This document shows positions 57,325 to 64,000 of a stretch of DNA of 64,000 nt, piece after piece. Position numbers and translations under genes: made by a program. The first letter of the stretch is position 1, and every line of letters begins with the position of its first letter. The DNA lies in contig JBIKKI010000001.1 in NCBI GenBank assembly GCA_044360435.1, forward strand, positions 1 through 64,000, read 5' to 3'. The notes under the pieces were generated by a model that was not told the origin of the DNA, made no database searches, and worked only from the letters and a program-made list of their open reading frames with translations. Source of the stretch: REEB481 sp044360435. GTDB taxonomy: Bacteria; Bacteroidota; Bacteroidia; NS11-12g; UBA955.

Positions 57325-58350
57325 TCAGCGGAATGCAGACATAGGCATATTTAACCACTCTAAAGCACTGCGGTGAAGCATATCGGCTTTTAAATCCGCG
57401 TCTATGTTCAAACCGTGAATTAATGCGCCGGGAACATCTTCGCCTAAGGGAAATGGATAATCGGTGCCCAGGCATATCCGTTTGGGCCCCATCAGTTCCA
57501 TGATGTATTCAAGCATCCGCGGTTCGTGCACCAGACTGTCCAACCAGAATTTTCCCAGATAGTGCCTTGGATTATGCGGATTGTCAACAGCAACAAGGTC
57601 AGGACGGGCGCGCCAACCGTGTTCAATACGACCCAAAGTTCCGGGAAATGAGCCTCCGCCGTGTGCAAAGGCCACACGCAGGTTTGGCAGTCGCTCCAAA
57701 ACACCGCCAAAAATCATGGAACAAATAGCCAGGCTGGTTTCGGCTGGCATGCCAACCAACCAAGGCAGCCAGTAATTCGGCATTTTCGCTTTAGCCATCC
57801 ACCACCAGGGATGCACAAACAAAGACATGTCCAAATCCTGCATTGCCTCGAAAATGGGAAACAGTTCAGGTTGGTTCAGGTTCCAGTTGTTGATGTGGCT
57901 ACCGATTTGAATCCCGCGCAAACCAAGAGATTTACAGCGTTCCAGTTCCTGAATAGCCAAGCCTGTATGCTGCATGGGCAAGGTTCCCAGCCCCACGAAA
58001 CGCCGCGGATTTCTGCTTACAACCTCGCCAATATGGTCGTTGAGGTACTGACTGATTTCCAATGTGTCCTTCGGTTCTGCCCAATAGCTGAACATCACCG
58101 GAATGGTGCTGATTACCTGAACATCCACCGGATGTGGAAAGGCGTCGCACTCATGCTCACGAACTTCAGGACTCCAGCAATTGTGGTCAATTTCGCGGAA
58201 AAACGCATCATCAACCATCATTCTGGCACAACAGGGTTTGTGGTGTTGTAACCATACAAATTCACCATATCCGAAACGTTCACGCCAACGAGGTAAGTGT
58301 TCGGGAATGATGTGTGTATGGATGTCTATGGTAAAGATTCGCTGCTCCAT
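57325..58350 (-). CDS. nbaD: 2-amino-3-carboxymuconate-6-semialdehyde decarboxylase (ACMSD)
   Basis: 341 residues, metal-dependent amidohydrolase fold. It decarboxylates the product of 3-hydroxyanthranilate dioxygenase, the step that diverts tryptophan carbon away from NAD towards glutaryl-CoA. The N-terminal metal motif DIHTHIIPEH and the HPWWWM, AFAHGGGSFPGTLGR and LGTDYPFPLGED blocks are intact. The frame is open 52 codons further upstream, but those codons lie inside the previous gene and the ATG at 58350 matches the family start. The gene follows the 2TM gene after 2 nt. Confidence 0.93.
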   Translation of the reverse strand: MEQRIFTIDIHTHIIPEHLPRWRERFGYGEFVWLQHHKPCCARMMVDDAFFREIDHNCWSPEVREHECDAFPHPVDVQVISTIPVMFSYWAEPKDTLEISQYLNDHIGEVVSRNPRRFVGLGTLPMQHTGLAIQELERCKSLGLRGIQIGSHINNWNLNQPELFPIFEAMQDLDMSLFVHPWWWMAKAKMPNYWLPWLVGMPAETSLAICSMIFGGVLERLPNLRVAFAHGGGSFPGTLGRIEHGWRARPDLVAVDNPHNPRHYLGKFWLDSLVHEPRMLEYIMELMGPKRICLGTDYPFPLGEDVPGALIHGLNIDADLKADMLHRSALEWLNMPMSAFR

Positions 58351-58352
58351 GC

Positions 58353-58649
58353 TTAATGTTCCTGACTCTTCTGACGTTCTTTTTCGAGCAGTTCTCTGAT
58401 TTTCTTTTCTTCCCAGTCGCGGCTGAAAAAGATTTTTGAGCCAAAAACGCCCCACCAATGGCTGGCCACACCTATGCCCCAGCCCAGCGTGGTCCAATAA
58501 AACCAAAACACCTCTGGAGTGCTGAGTAAATTCACAATTACCAGTACAATGTTAACCAGCAGATAAATGATAAAATGGGTATAAAAACCGCGGATGGCCT
58601 GCACGCGGTTACGCATGCGTTCTATTTCCGATTTGTTGAATTGTTCCAT
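58353..58649 (-). CDS. 2TM domain small membrane protein
   Basis: 98 residues. Two membrane helices (THFIIYLLVNIVLVIVNLL and FYWTTLGWGIGVASHWWGVF) are flanked by basic and acidic helices. The sequence fits the 2TM-domain family of Bacteroidota. Function unknown. It sits 3 nt after the dioxygenase stop and 2 nt before the decarboxylase, so it is an integral member of the 3-hydroxyanthranilate operon. Confidence 0.85.
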   Translation of the reverse strand: MEQFNKSEIERMRNRVQAIRGFYTHFIIYLLVNIVLVIVNLLSTPEVFWFYWTTLGWGIGVASHWWGVFGSKIFFSRDWEEKKIRELLEKERQKSQEH

Positions 58650-58652
58650 CCC

Positions 58653-59192
58653 TTAATCCTTTTCCACAAAACGAGGGTCGCTTTCCATCACATGGCCACA
58701 AGCTTTACAGGTTCGTAGTTCCACGTTGTTGTAGTAGTGTTTGAAATGCGGAATAAAATCGTTTTCTATGTTGTGCAATTCAAAATAGGTTTCGTGGAGC
58801 TTGTGGTTGCACTTTTCACAAAACCAGAGCAAACCATCCCTAAAACCTTTGCCTGCCCGAACCCGTTCAATGACAAGTCCAATACTTCCCTCGCTCCGGC
58901 CTGGCGAATGGGGAACGCCACCAGGCAGTAGGAACATTTCTCCAGCATTGATTGGTACATCCACCGCTTTTCCGTCAACCTGGATTTTTACGTTGATGCT
59001 TCCTTCCAGCTGATAAAACAACTCTTCCGTTTCGTTGTAATGATAATCTTTACGGGCATTGGGGCCACCTACAACCATCACGATATAGTCTTTTCCCAAG
59101 GGATAAAGGTTTTTATTGGCTACCGGTGGTTTCAACAAATGCCGGTGTTCTTCGATCCAATGCATCAGGTTCAATGGCGGGGTAATTTCCAT
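58653..59192 (-). CDS. nbaC: 3-hydroxyanthranilate 3,4-dioxygenase
   Basis: 179 residues, cupin fold, usual length for the bacterial enzyme. It opens the ring of 3-hydroxyanthranilate with Fe(II). The metal and substrate residues are in DYHYNETEELFYQLEG and VPHSPGRS. The C-terminal rubredoxin-like zinc site uses CEKC and CKAC. The first gene of the 3-hydroxyanthranilate operon. Kynureninase and kynurenine monooxygenase are not in the window. Confidence 0.95.
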   Translation of the reverse strand: MEITPPLNLMHWIEEHRHLLKPPVANKNLYPLGKDYIVMVVGGPNARKDYHYNETEELFYQLEGSINVKIQVDGKAVDVPINAGEMFLLPGGVPHSPGRSEGSIGLVIERVRAGKGFRDGLLWFCEKCNHKLHETYFELHNIENDFIPHFKHYYNNVELRTCKACGHVMESDPRFVEKD

Positions 59193-59309
59193 AGTGCGCG
59201 CAGTGTGTTTTTGATGGGGTGAATTTACTTCAAAAAATGATTGCGGTTCAGAATGTGGGTGTTTGAGGATGTAAACAGCCTGTTGAAGTCATACCATCTC
59301 AACCCAATA

Positions 59310-60302
59310 TCAAGGTAAAACGGGTTCTGAAAACCGTTGTTCCAGTTCCAGTAGCGTTAAGCGCACTTCTTCTTGGGTGTTTGCCATGACGAGGCGATTG
59401 CGCATTTCTTTGAAGTCGGCAATTCCTTTGAAGTAGCTGGCATAATGTCGGCGCATCTCAATGACGCCCACTTTTTCCCCCTTCCAGGCTACGCTCCGCT
59501 CAAAGTGGGTACGGCATGCATCCAAGCGCTCCAGGAATGTTGGCAATGGCAACAGGCTGCCTGTGTTTATGTAATGTTTGATTTCCCGGAAGATCCAGGG
59601 ATATCCGATGGCGGCCCGGCCAATCATCACACCATCAACGCCATAGCGGTTTTTATAAAGAACGGCTTTTTCAGGACTGTCAATATCTCCGTTTCCAAAA
59701 ATGGGGATCTGCATTCTTGGATTGTTCTTTACGGCCGCGATCAGCGTCCAGTCTGCTTCACCTTTATACAACTGCGCGCGTGTTCTTCCATGTATGCTCA
59801 AGGCTGCAATTCCTTCGTCCTGAAGTCGCTCTGCTACTTCGAGTATGTTTTTTGACTGATCATCCCAGCCCAATCTGGTTTTTACCGTCACGGGTTTATT
59901 GGTGCGGCGAACCACGGCACGCGTTAGGCGCACCATCAAGTCCACATCTTTCAGAACGCCGGCTCCGGCACCTTTACACACAACTTTTTTAACCGGGCAT
60001 CCGTAGTTAATGTCAACCAGATCCGGGTTTGTGGCGTCCACAATGGCTGCGGCCATTCCCATAGCATCTTCATCTCCACCGAAAATCTGAATACCAATAG
60101 GACGCTCGTAATCAAAAATATCCAACTTCTGGCGGCTTTTGATGGCATCACGGATCAAGCCTTCGCTGCTGATAAACTCGGTGAACATTAAATCGGCACC
60201 ATGTTGCTTGCATACGTATCGAAATGGCGGATCGCTGACATCTTCCATGGGTGCAAGCAGCAATGGAAATTCTCCAAGTTCTATGTCGCCTATTTTCACC
60301 AA
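59310..60302 (-). CDS. dusB: tRNA-dihydrouridine synthase DusB-like
   Basis: 330 residues, FMN-dependent TIM barrel. It reduces uridine to dihydrouridine in tRNA. Blocks include LLLAPMEDVSDPPFR, DINYGCPVKKVVCKGAGAG (catalytic cysteine), SIHGRTRAQLYKGEADW, GNGDIDSPEKA and GRAAIGYPWIF. The longest frame starts with an ATG at 60347. I prefer the TTG at 60302 (MVKIGDIEL) because a TACCTTTG box (60315-60322) lies inside the longer version and the family N-terminus matches the shorter one. It overlaps no neighbour with that start. Confidence 0.92.
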   Translation of the reverse strand: MVKIGDIELGEFPLLLAPMEDVSDPPFRYVCKQHGADLMFTEFISSEGLIRDAIKSRQKLDIFDYERPIGIQIFGGDEDAMGMAAAIVDATNPDLVDINYGCPVKKVVCKGAGAGVLKDVDLMVRLTRAVVRRTNKPVTVKTRLGWDDQSKNILEVAERLQDEGIAALSIHGRTRAQLYKGEADWTLIAAVKNNPRMQIPIFGNGDIDSPEKAVLYKNRYGVDGVMIGRAAIGYPWIFREIKHYINTGSLLPLPTFLERLDACRTHFERSVAWKGEKVGVIEMRRHYASYFKGIADFKEMRNRLVMANTQEEVRLTLLELEQRFSEPVLP

Positions 60303-60314
60303 CTTTGCCCGCAA

Positions 60315-60322
60315 CAAAGGTA
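60315..60322 (-). promoter_or_regulatory. -7 box of dusB (TACCTTTG)
   Basis: Exact TAnnTTTG on the minus strand, 12 nt before the TTG start. It also lies just upstream of the divergent CPBP gene. Confidence 0.55.
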
Positions 60323-60338
60323 CAATCAACCTTTTTCT

Positions 60339-61265
60339 ATGAACCACGGATTAAGCACGAACCTGCTTTTTTTATCCCGGCTCTTTATGCTTGCCGGTGT
60401 TTTTATGCTCAGTCAGGCTGTGTTTAGCATGATTGGTATTGCCTTGTGCGCAGCACTGTATGACCTGAGTTACGGGGAAGTTGTTACGCTGATCAGCAAA
60501 CCCAAACTCAGCCCGGAGGGGGTTTACACGCAGCGTTGGGTACAATCTTTTTACAACATCGGATCTTTTTTGGTCAGCGCGGTGGTTTTTACCGGCTTCT
60601 ACAGAAAACAAATTGCGAATACCCTTGGACTACAGTCCCCGCTGAAAAGCCGTTGGCTCCCGGTTTTGTTCCTGTTGTTTATACCAGCTGTTTTTGTGAT
60701 TTCCGGGCTTTCTGAACTCAACCATCAACTTCCCGGCATCGGAAAATTTGCCAACCTGAATCAACTACAGGAAACCAGAAACGCCTTGCTGGATGTGTTG
60801 TTGCATAGCTTCCACCCTGTTGATGTCGTTTTGCTGATATTCACACTGGCGGTCATTCCGGCTTTTTGCGAAGAGGTGTTTTTCAGGGGTTTACTGTTGC
60901 CCTTTTTTGGCGATTGGTTGAAGAACAGACACGCCGGGGTTTGGATCAGTGCCGTCCTGTTCACGGTACTGCATTTTTCTGTGACCCAGTTTCTGCCCAT
61001 TCTGTTTATGGGTGTGGTTTTGGGTTACATCTATGTGTGGACACGCAGTATTTGGGCGCCTGTTCTGGTTCACTTCCTCAACAATGCCAGCACGGTGCTG
61101 TTTCACCGCCTTTCAGAACAGTATCCGGATATTTCCCTATTCAAGGATGATTACCAGGCTCCGGTCGCCATCTTTACGATTGCTGCGGCAGCCATGGCCC
61201 TGATGCTGTTTTGGTTACATCGCAAAAGCCTTAAAGAAACACAGAATCACACTTTATGGCCTTGA
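60339..61265 (+). CDS. CPBP family intramembrane metalloprotease
   Basis: 308 residues, with about eight membrane segments. The CPBP/ABI domain (from about 165) has the EExxxR motif in CEEVFFRGLL, the histidine in FTVLHFS and the terminal HFLNN motif. These are the metal-binding residues of the Rce1-type proteases. Substrate unknown. The ATG at 60339 starts a membrane segment soon after and is preferred over the longer frame (60201), which overlaps dusB. Its end overlaps cdsA by 10 nt, so they are co-translated. Confidence 0.88.
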   Translation: MNHGLSTNLLFLSRLFMLAGVFMLSQAVFSMIGIALCAALYDLSYGEVVTLISKPKLSPEGVYTQRWVQSFYNIGSFLVSAVVFTGFYRKQIANTLGLQSPLKSRWLPVLFLLFIPAVFVISGLSELNHQLPGIGKFANLNQLQETRNALLDVLLHSFHPVDVVLLIFTLAVIPAFCEEVFFRGLLLPFFGDWLKNRHAGVWISAVLFTVLHFSVTQFLPILFMGVVLGYIYVWTRSIWAPVLVHFLNNASTVLFHRLSEQYPDISLFKDDYQAPVAIFTIAAAAMALMLFWLHRKSLKETQNHTLWP

Positions 61266-62110
61266 ACAACTTCAGTCAGCGGGCACTGTTTGGCGCTGTT
61301 TACGTAGGGTTGCTCACAGGAGCAACATTGGCTGGCGGTTGGTGGTTTGTTTTGTTGTGTCTGCTGCTTGTTGCGCTTAGCCTGTATGAACTTTACGCCT
61401 TAAGCCTGCCGTGCCGCGGTATCGGTTTTCGGTTTGTATTGCTGCTGCTCGCCTTGCCACATTTTGCCGTGCATGGACTTTCTGAATGGGTTTACGTGGA
61501 ACAGGCTTCTTTCCCGGGCAGCGCGCTGATCCGGCAATTCTTGTTGTTTTGGGAACATAACCTTGGTCGCTTCAGTTATCTTTTTGTTTTTCTCATCACA
61601 CTTTTCTCTGCAAAAAGAGATGATTTACTATTGAATAACGGGGTGTTTGCCTTGAGTTTGTTCTATGTGGTCTGGCCTTTGGGTGAATTGGCGAAATGGC
61701 CTGAAATTCTTGTGATGTATGTGTTTTTACTCACATGGAGCAGCGACACCTTCGCCTACCTTGGTGGCAAGGCTTTTGGACGACATAAACTATACGAGAC
61801 CGTTTCTCCTGGTAAAACATGGGAGGGCTTCTTCTCGGGACTATTGGGAACAATACTGGTTGCCTGGGTTTATGTTCACTACCGTGAAATGGATCAACTG
61901 TTTATCTACCTTGTTGCTCCTGCTGTACATGTAGCAGGAACGCTTGGTGACCTTACAGAAAGCCTGATGAAACGCAATATCGGGGTGAAAGATTCCGGAA
62001 ACATTATTCCTGGACACGGTGGCATTCTTGACCGCCTTGATGCCATGCTCTTCATTATACCCGTTGTGGCCTTTTTGCTCCATCTATTCGAAATTCCCTA
62101 TCAGCCATGA
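61256..62110 (+). CDS. cdsA: Phosphatidate cytidylyltransferase
   Basis: 284 residues, several membrane helices. It makes CDP-diacylglycerol for phospholipid synthesis. The diagnostic block is near the C-terminus: a GDLTESLMKRNIGVKDSGN segment followed by HGGILDRLDAML, with the conserved aspartates. Co-translated with the CPBP gene upstream. The next gene starts in its stop codon (ATGA). Confidence 0.94.
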   Translation: MALNNFSQRALFGAVYVGLLTGATLAGGWWFVLLCLLLVALSLYELYALSLPCRGIGFRFVLLLLALPHFAVHGLSEWVYVEQASFPGSALIRQFLLFWEHNLGRFSYLFVFLITLFSAKRDDLLLNNGVFALSLFYVVWPLGELAKWPEILVMYVFLLTWSSDTFAYLGGKAFGRHKLYETVSPGKTWEGFFSGLLGTILVAWVYVHYREMDQLFIYLVAPAVHVAGTLGDLTESLMKRNIGVKDSGNIIPGHGGILDRLDAMLFIIPVVAFLLHLFEIPYQP

Positions 62111-62511
62111 ATAAATTAGAACACATTGGCATTGCCGTTAAAGACCTTGAAGCTTCTGAACGGTTGTTCAGCCTGCTTTTGAATACCACACCCTATAAAC
62201 GGGAAGAGGTGGAAAGCGAAGGTGTGCTTACCTCGTTCTTTCTGGTTGGCAACGTAAAAATAGAACTCCTTGCTGCCACAAGAGCGGACAGTGCCATTGC
62301 AAAGTTCATAGAAAAAAAGGGCGAGGGAATTCATCATCTTGCTTTTGATGTAACCCACGCAGAACAAACGATGGACAACTTACGCAATGCGGGGTTTGAA
62401 TGGATCAACCAAACACCCAAAGACGGTGCGGATCAGAAGCGCATCGCGTTTCTGCACCCCAAAAGCACAAATGGCGTGCTTACAGAAATTTGTCAGGATA
62501 AAGAGGCTTAA
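62107..62511 (+). CDS. mce: Methylmalonyl-CoA epimerase
   Basis: 134 residues, glyoxalase/VOC fold. It converts the (S) and (R) forms of methylmalonyl-CoA, linking propionate and branched-chain catabolism to succinyl-CoA. It begins NKLEHIGIAVKDLEASE and has the metal-binding ELLAATR, IHHLAFDV and LTEICQ segments. Third gene of the CPBP-cdsA-mce unit; the link with lipid synthesis is only operonic. Confidence 0.93.
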   Translation: MNKLEHIGIAVKDLEASERLFSLLLNTTPYKREEVESEGVLTSFFLVGNVKIELLAATRADSAIAKFIEKKGEGIHHLAFDVTHAEQTMDNLRNAGFEWINQTPKDGADQKRIAFLHPKSTNGVLTEICQDKEA

Positions 62512-62598
62512 GCCGAAATTGGCCATCTGAGCAACACTTCAGGAATCGGCTCCGGTTTTCATATTTGGGGCCCCAAAGCAAGGAAGAAAATCCTTGAA

Positions 62599-63309
62599 TC
62601 ATGAACAAATCCTAAGCGCCTCGGGAATCCACAAATTCATGGAGATGCCATGTTCATCTTGCGCAAGCGGTGCCAATGGACTCAGTTTTTGGCCTGAGAT
62701 ACAGGCAAGTGCAAGGGCGTCTAAAAGGTCATCCGGCTGAACCTGCTTTCGTGGAAATTGAGACAAGCCTTCTTCAAAATAATCGGCCACATTCTTCATG
62801 TATTGCTTTAATATCCCGAGCCGTTCCCGTTGACCTTCCTTGGTTTTTTTTGTGTTGTACAGGGGTTGACGTTTGTTGAGGAACATAAATACCAACTCCG
62901 GGTGGGATTCGTAAAATCTTCCGCGATGCTGCGGGTTGTTTTTAAGAAGTTCATCAAGCTCGCGGATACGTGGAACAATGTTCCAGCATTGGATGCTGAT
63001 GCCTGATCCCTGATACTGTTTATTAAGCGCGCAGGCTTCCGCATATGTATGGGCTGAAAGCGCTATACGGGAGGGTGGCGTAAACAAAGTGGAGGCTTTC
63101 CTACCTAGCAGGGGTCTTACTTCCTGTTCTACGCTTCGTGAAACACCTCCTCCGCTCAAACCCAAAGGCATATCAATGATGATGTTACCCTTGGGAACAG
63201 ACAACAGTAAATCTTGAATATGGGTACAAAGAACCCATTGGCCGGCATAGGTTACCGAAATCCAACCGCCCCGGCAACCGTCAACGCCAACCGGTTCATT
63301 GTGTTCCAT
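62599..63309 (-). CDS. DUF429 domain protein (RNase H-like fold)
   Basis: 236 residues. The N-terminal GVDGCRGGWISVTY and IIIDMPLGL strands carry the aspartates expected of the RNase H-like fold in this family. The central RPLLGRKASTLFTPPSR and YESHPELVF segments, and DDLLDALALA near the C-terminus, are also typical. The family is predicted to be a nuclease, not proven. Probably cotranscribed with the pseudouridine synthase gene 15 nt upstream. Confidence 0.83.
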   Translation of the reverse strand: MEHNEPVGVDGCRGGWISVTYAGQWVLCTHIQDLLLSVPKGNIIIDMPLGLSGGGVSRSVEQEVRPLLGRKASTLFTPPSRIALSAHTYAEACALNKQYQGSGISIQCWNIVPRIRELDELLKNNPQHRGRFYESHPELVFMFLNKRQPLYNTKKTKEGQRERLGILKQYMKNVADYFEEGLSQFPRKQVQPDDLLDALALACISGQKLSPLAPLAQDEHGISMNLWIPEALRICS

Positions 63310-63324
63310 GGCGTTGCACGTGTA

Positions 63325-64000
63325 TTACTTTCTTTTGCCTGTTTTGGGTTTGCGCCCTTTGATTTTCATCACATAACGCAATTCCTTTTCGTTGAGGAAA
63401 CGCCAACGACCTCTTCCCAGGCTGAGTTTATCAAACTCACCAAGCAGCACGCGGTCCAAACTTTTCACTTCATAACCGAAATGCTCGAACATGCGTCGTA
63501 CTATCCTGTTTTTACCGCTGTGGATTTCTACGCCGAGCACCGTAGGTTCCTCTTTTTCTACAAACCCAACCTGCTCGAAGCTCATCATCCCATCTTCTAA
63601 TTGAACACCGGCAATCCAATCCATCATGTGTTCCCTGGAAGGTTTTCTATCCAGTTTCACCCGGTAAATTTTCTTGATGTTGAACGATGGGTGCATGATT
63701 TTCTGTGCAAGATCACCGTCGTTGGTTACAAGAAGAACACCGGTTGTATTGCGGTCCAGGCGGCCCACCGGAAACAGGTTGTCTGCTGCGGGCAATTGGA
63801 TGAGGTCCATCACCGTTTGGCGGCCTTCCGGATCATCTGTGGTGGTTACATAGCCTTTGGGTTTATTCAGCAGGATATAAACCGGTTTCTGGGCAACGAT
63901 TCGCTGACCATCCAATTTTACAACATCACCGGGCTGAACCTTAGTGCCAAGTTCCTGAACCACTTCGCCATTAATGCTTACGCGACCCTCCTGGATAAAG
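63325..64000 (-). CDS. rRNA pseudouridine synthase, RluB/RsuA type (5' end outside window)
   Basis: The frame runs off the right edge. The visible part begins inside the S4 RNA-binding domain (IQEGRVSINGEVVQELG, GDVVKLDG). It then has the synthase domain with catalytic aspartate in GRLDRNTTGVLLVTNDGDL, the YVLLNKPKG-like opening, KIYRVKLDRK and IHSGKNRIVRRMFEHFGYEV. It isomerises uridine in large or small ribosomal subunit RNA. The C-terminal tail is basic (KIKGRKPKTGKRK). An internal GTG (63963) is not the start. Confidence 0.92.
   Translation of the reverse strand, partial: FIQEGRVSINGEVVQELGTKVQPGDVVKLDGQRIVAQKPVYILLNKPKGYVTTTDDPEGRQTVMDLIQLPAADNLFPVGRLDRNTTGVLLVTNDGDLAQKIMHPSFNIKKIYRVKLDRKPSREHMMDWIAGVQLEDGMMSFEQVGFVEKEEPTVLGVEIHSGKNRIVRRMFEHFGYEVKSLDRVLLGEFDKLSLGRGRWRFLNEKELRYVMKIKGRKPKTGKRK

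Overview
The window is chromosomal DNA of a member of the Bacteroidota. The evidence is: a 2427-residue secreted protein ending in a type IX secretion (T9SS) type B sorting domain; a PorV/PorQ-family T9SS protein; an Oar-like TonB-dependent receptor; many small lipoproteins; LytS/LytTR regulation; families largely confined to this phylum (DUF4468, DUF6427, 2TM, Pmp3-fused lipoprotein); the gene order rplM-rpsI-rpsB-tsf-pyrH; almost no Shine-Dalgarno sequences; and promoters of the Bacteroidota type (-7 box TAnnTTTG or TAnnTTCG). The class or order cannot be fixed from sequence reading alone. No tRNA, rRNA, CRISPR array, insertion sequence or prophage was seen. The window cuts an M16 protease at its left edge and a pseudouridine synthase at its right edge.

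Layout. 1-8.9 kb: M16 protease tail, an AlbA_2 regulator and, on the other strand, the giant PKD/T9SS protein. 9-16.2 kb: der, a GNAT and a DUF2461 gene, a von Willebrand-factor-A protein, rsmA, three tandem DUF1573 genes and a PLP enzyme. 16.2-24.2 kb: M1 aminopeptidase, a DUF4468 protein, the translation operon rplM-rpsI-rpsB-tsf followed by pyrH, a LysE exporter and an AIM24 protein. 24.3-36 kb: a two-domain M16 protease, a DUF3108 protein, an REP-like repeat, a TPR-HTH membrane regulator, pyruvate dehydrogenase E2 and the TonB receptor. 36-44.3 kb: thyA, a Pmp3-like lipoprotein, carB, and a DUF3050-CapA-glycosyltransferase cluster. 44.4-55.3 kb: rmuC, an O-methyltransferase/DUF2256/photolyase operon, hflX, a DUF6427-histone deacetylase pair, a PorV-like protein and msrB. 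55.3-64 kb: a candidate structured RNA, a LytTR response regulator with its kinase, a 3-hydroxyanthranilate (kynurenine) catabolic operon, dusB, a CPBP-cdsA-epimerase operon, a DUF429 gene and the pseudouridine synthase.

Most of the window is core housekeeping: translation, nucleotide synthesis, central metabolism, envelope proteolysis and secretion. The points most worth a second look are: a roughly 180-nt promoter-to-terminator unit that folds into a long rod (55.33-55.54 kb); a photolyase of the Fe-S family that has kept only one cysteine and is translationally coupled to a 56-codon DUF2256 zinc-ribbon gene; -7 boxes lying only 4-16 nt before start codons (including GTG and TTG starts) at 16 genes, which predicts many leaderless or near-leaderless mRNAs; and a sensor-poor LytS kinase placed directly downstream of the 3-hydroxyanthranilate operon.
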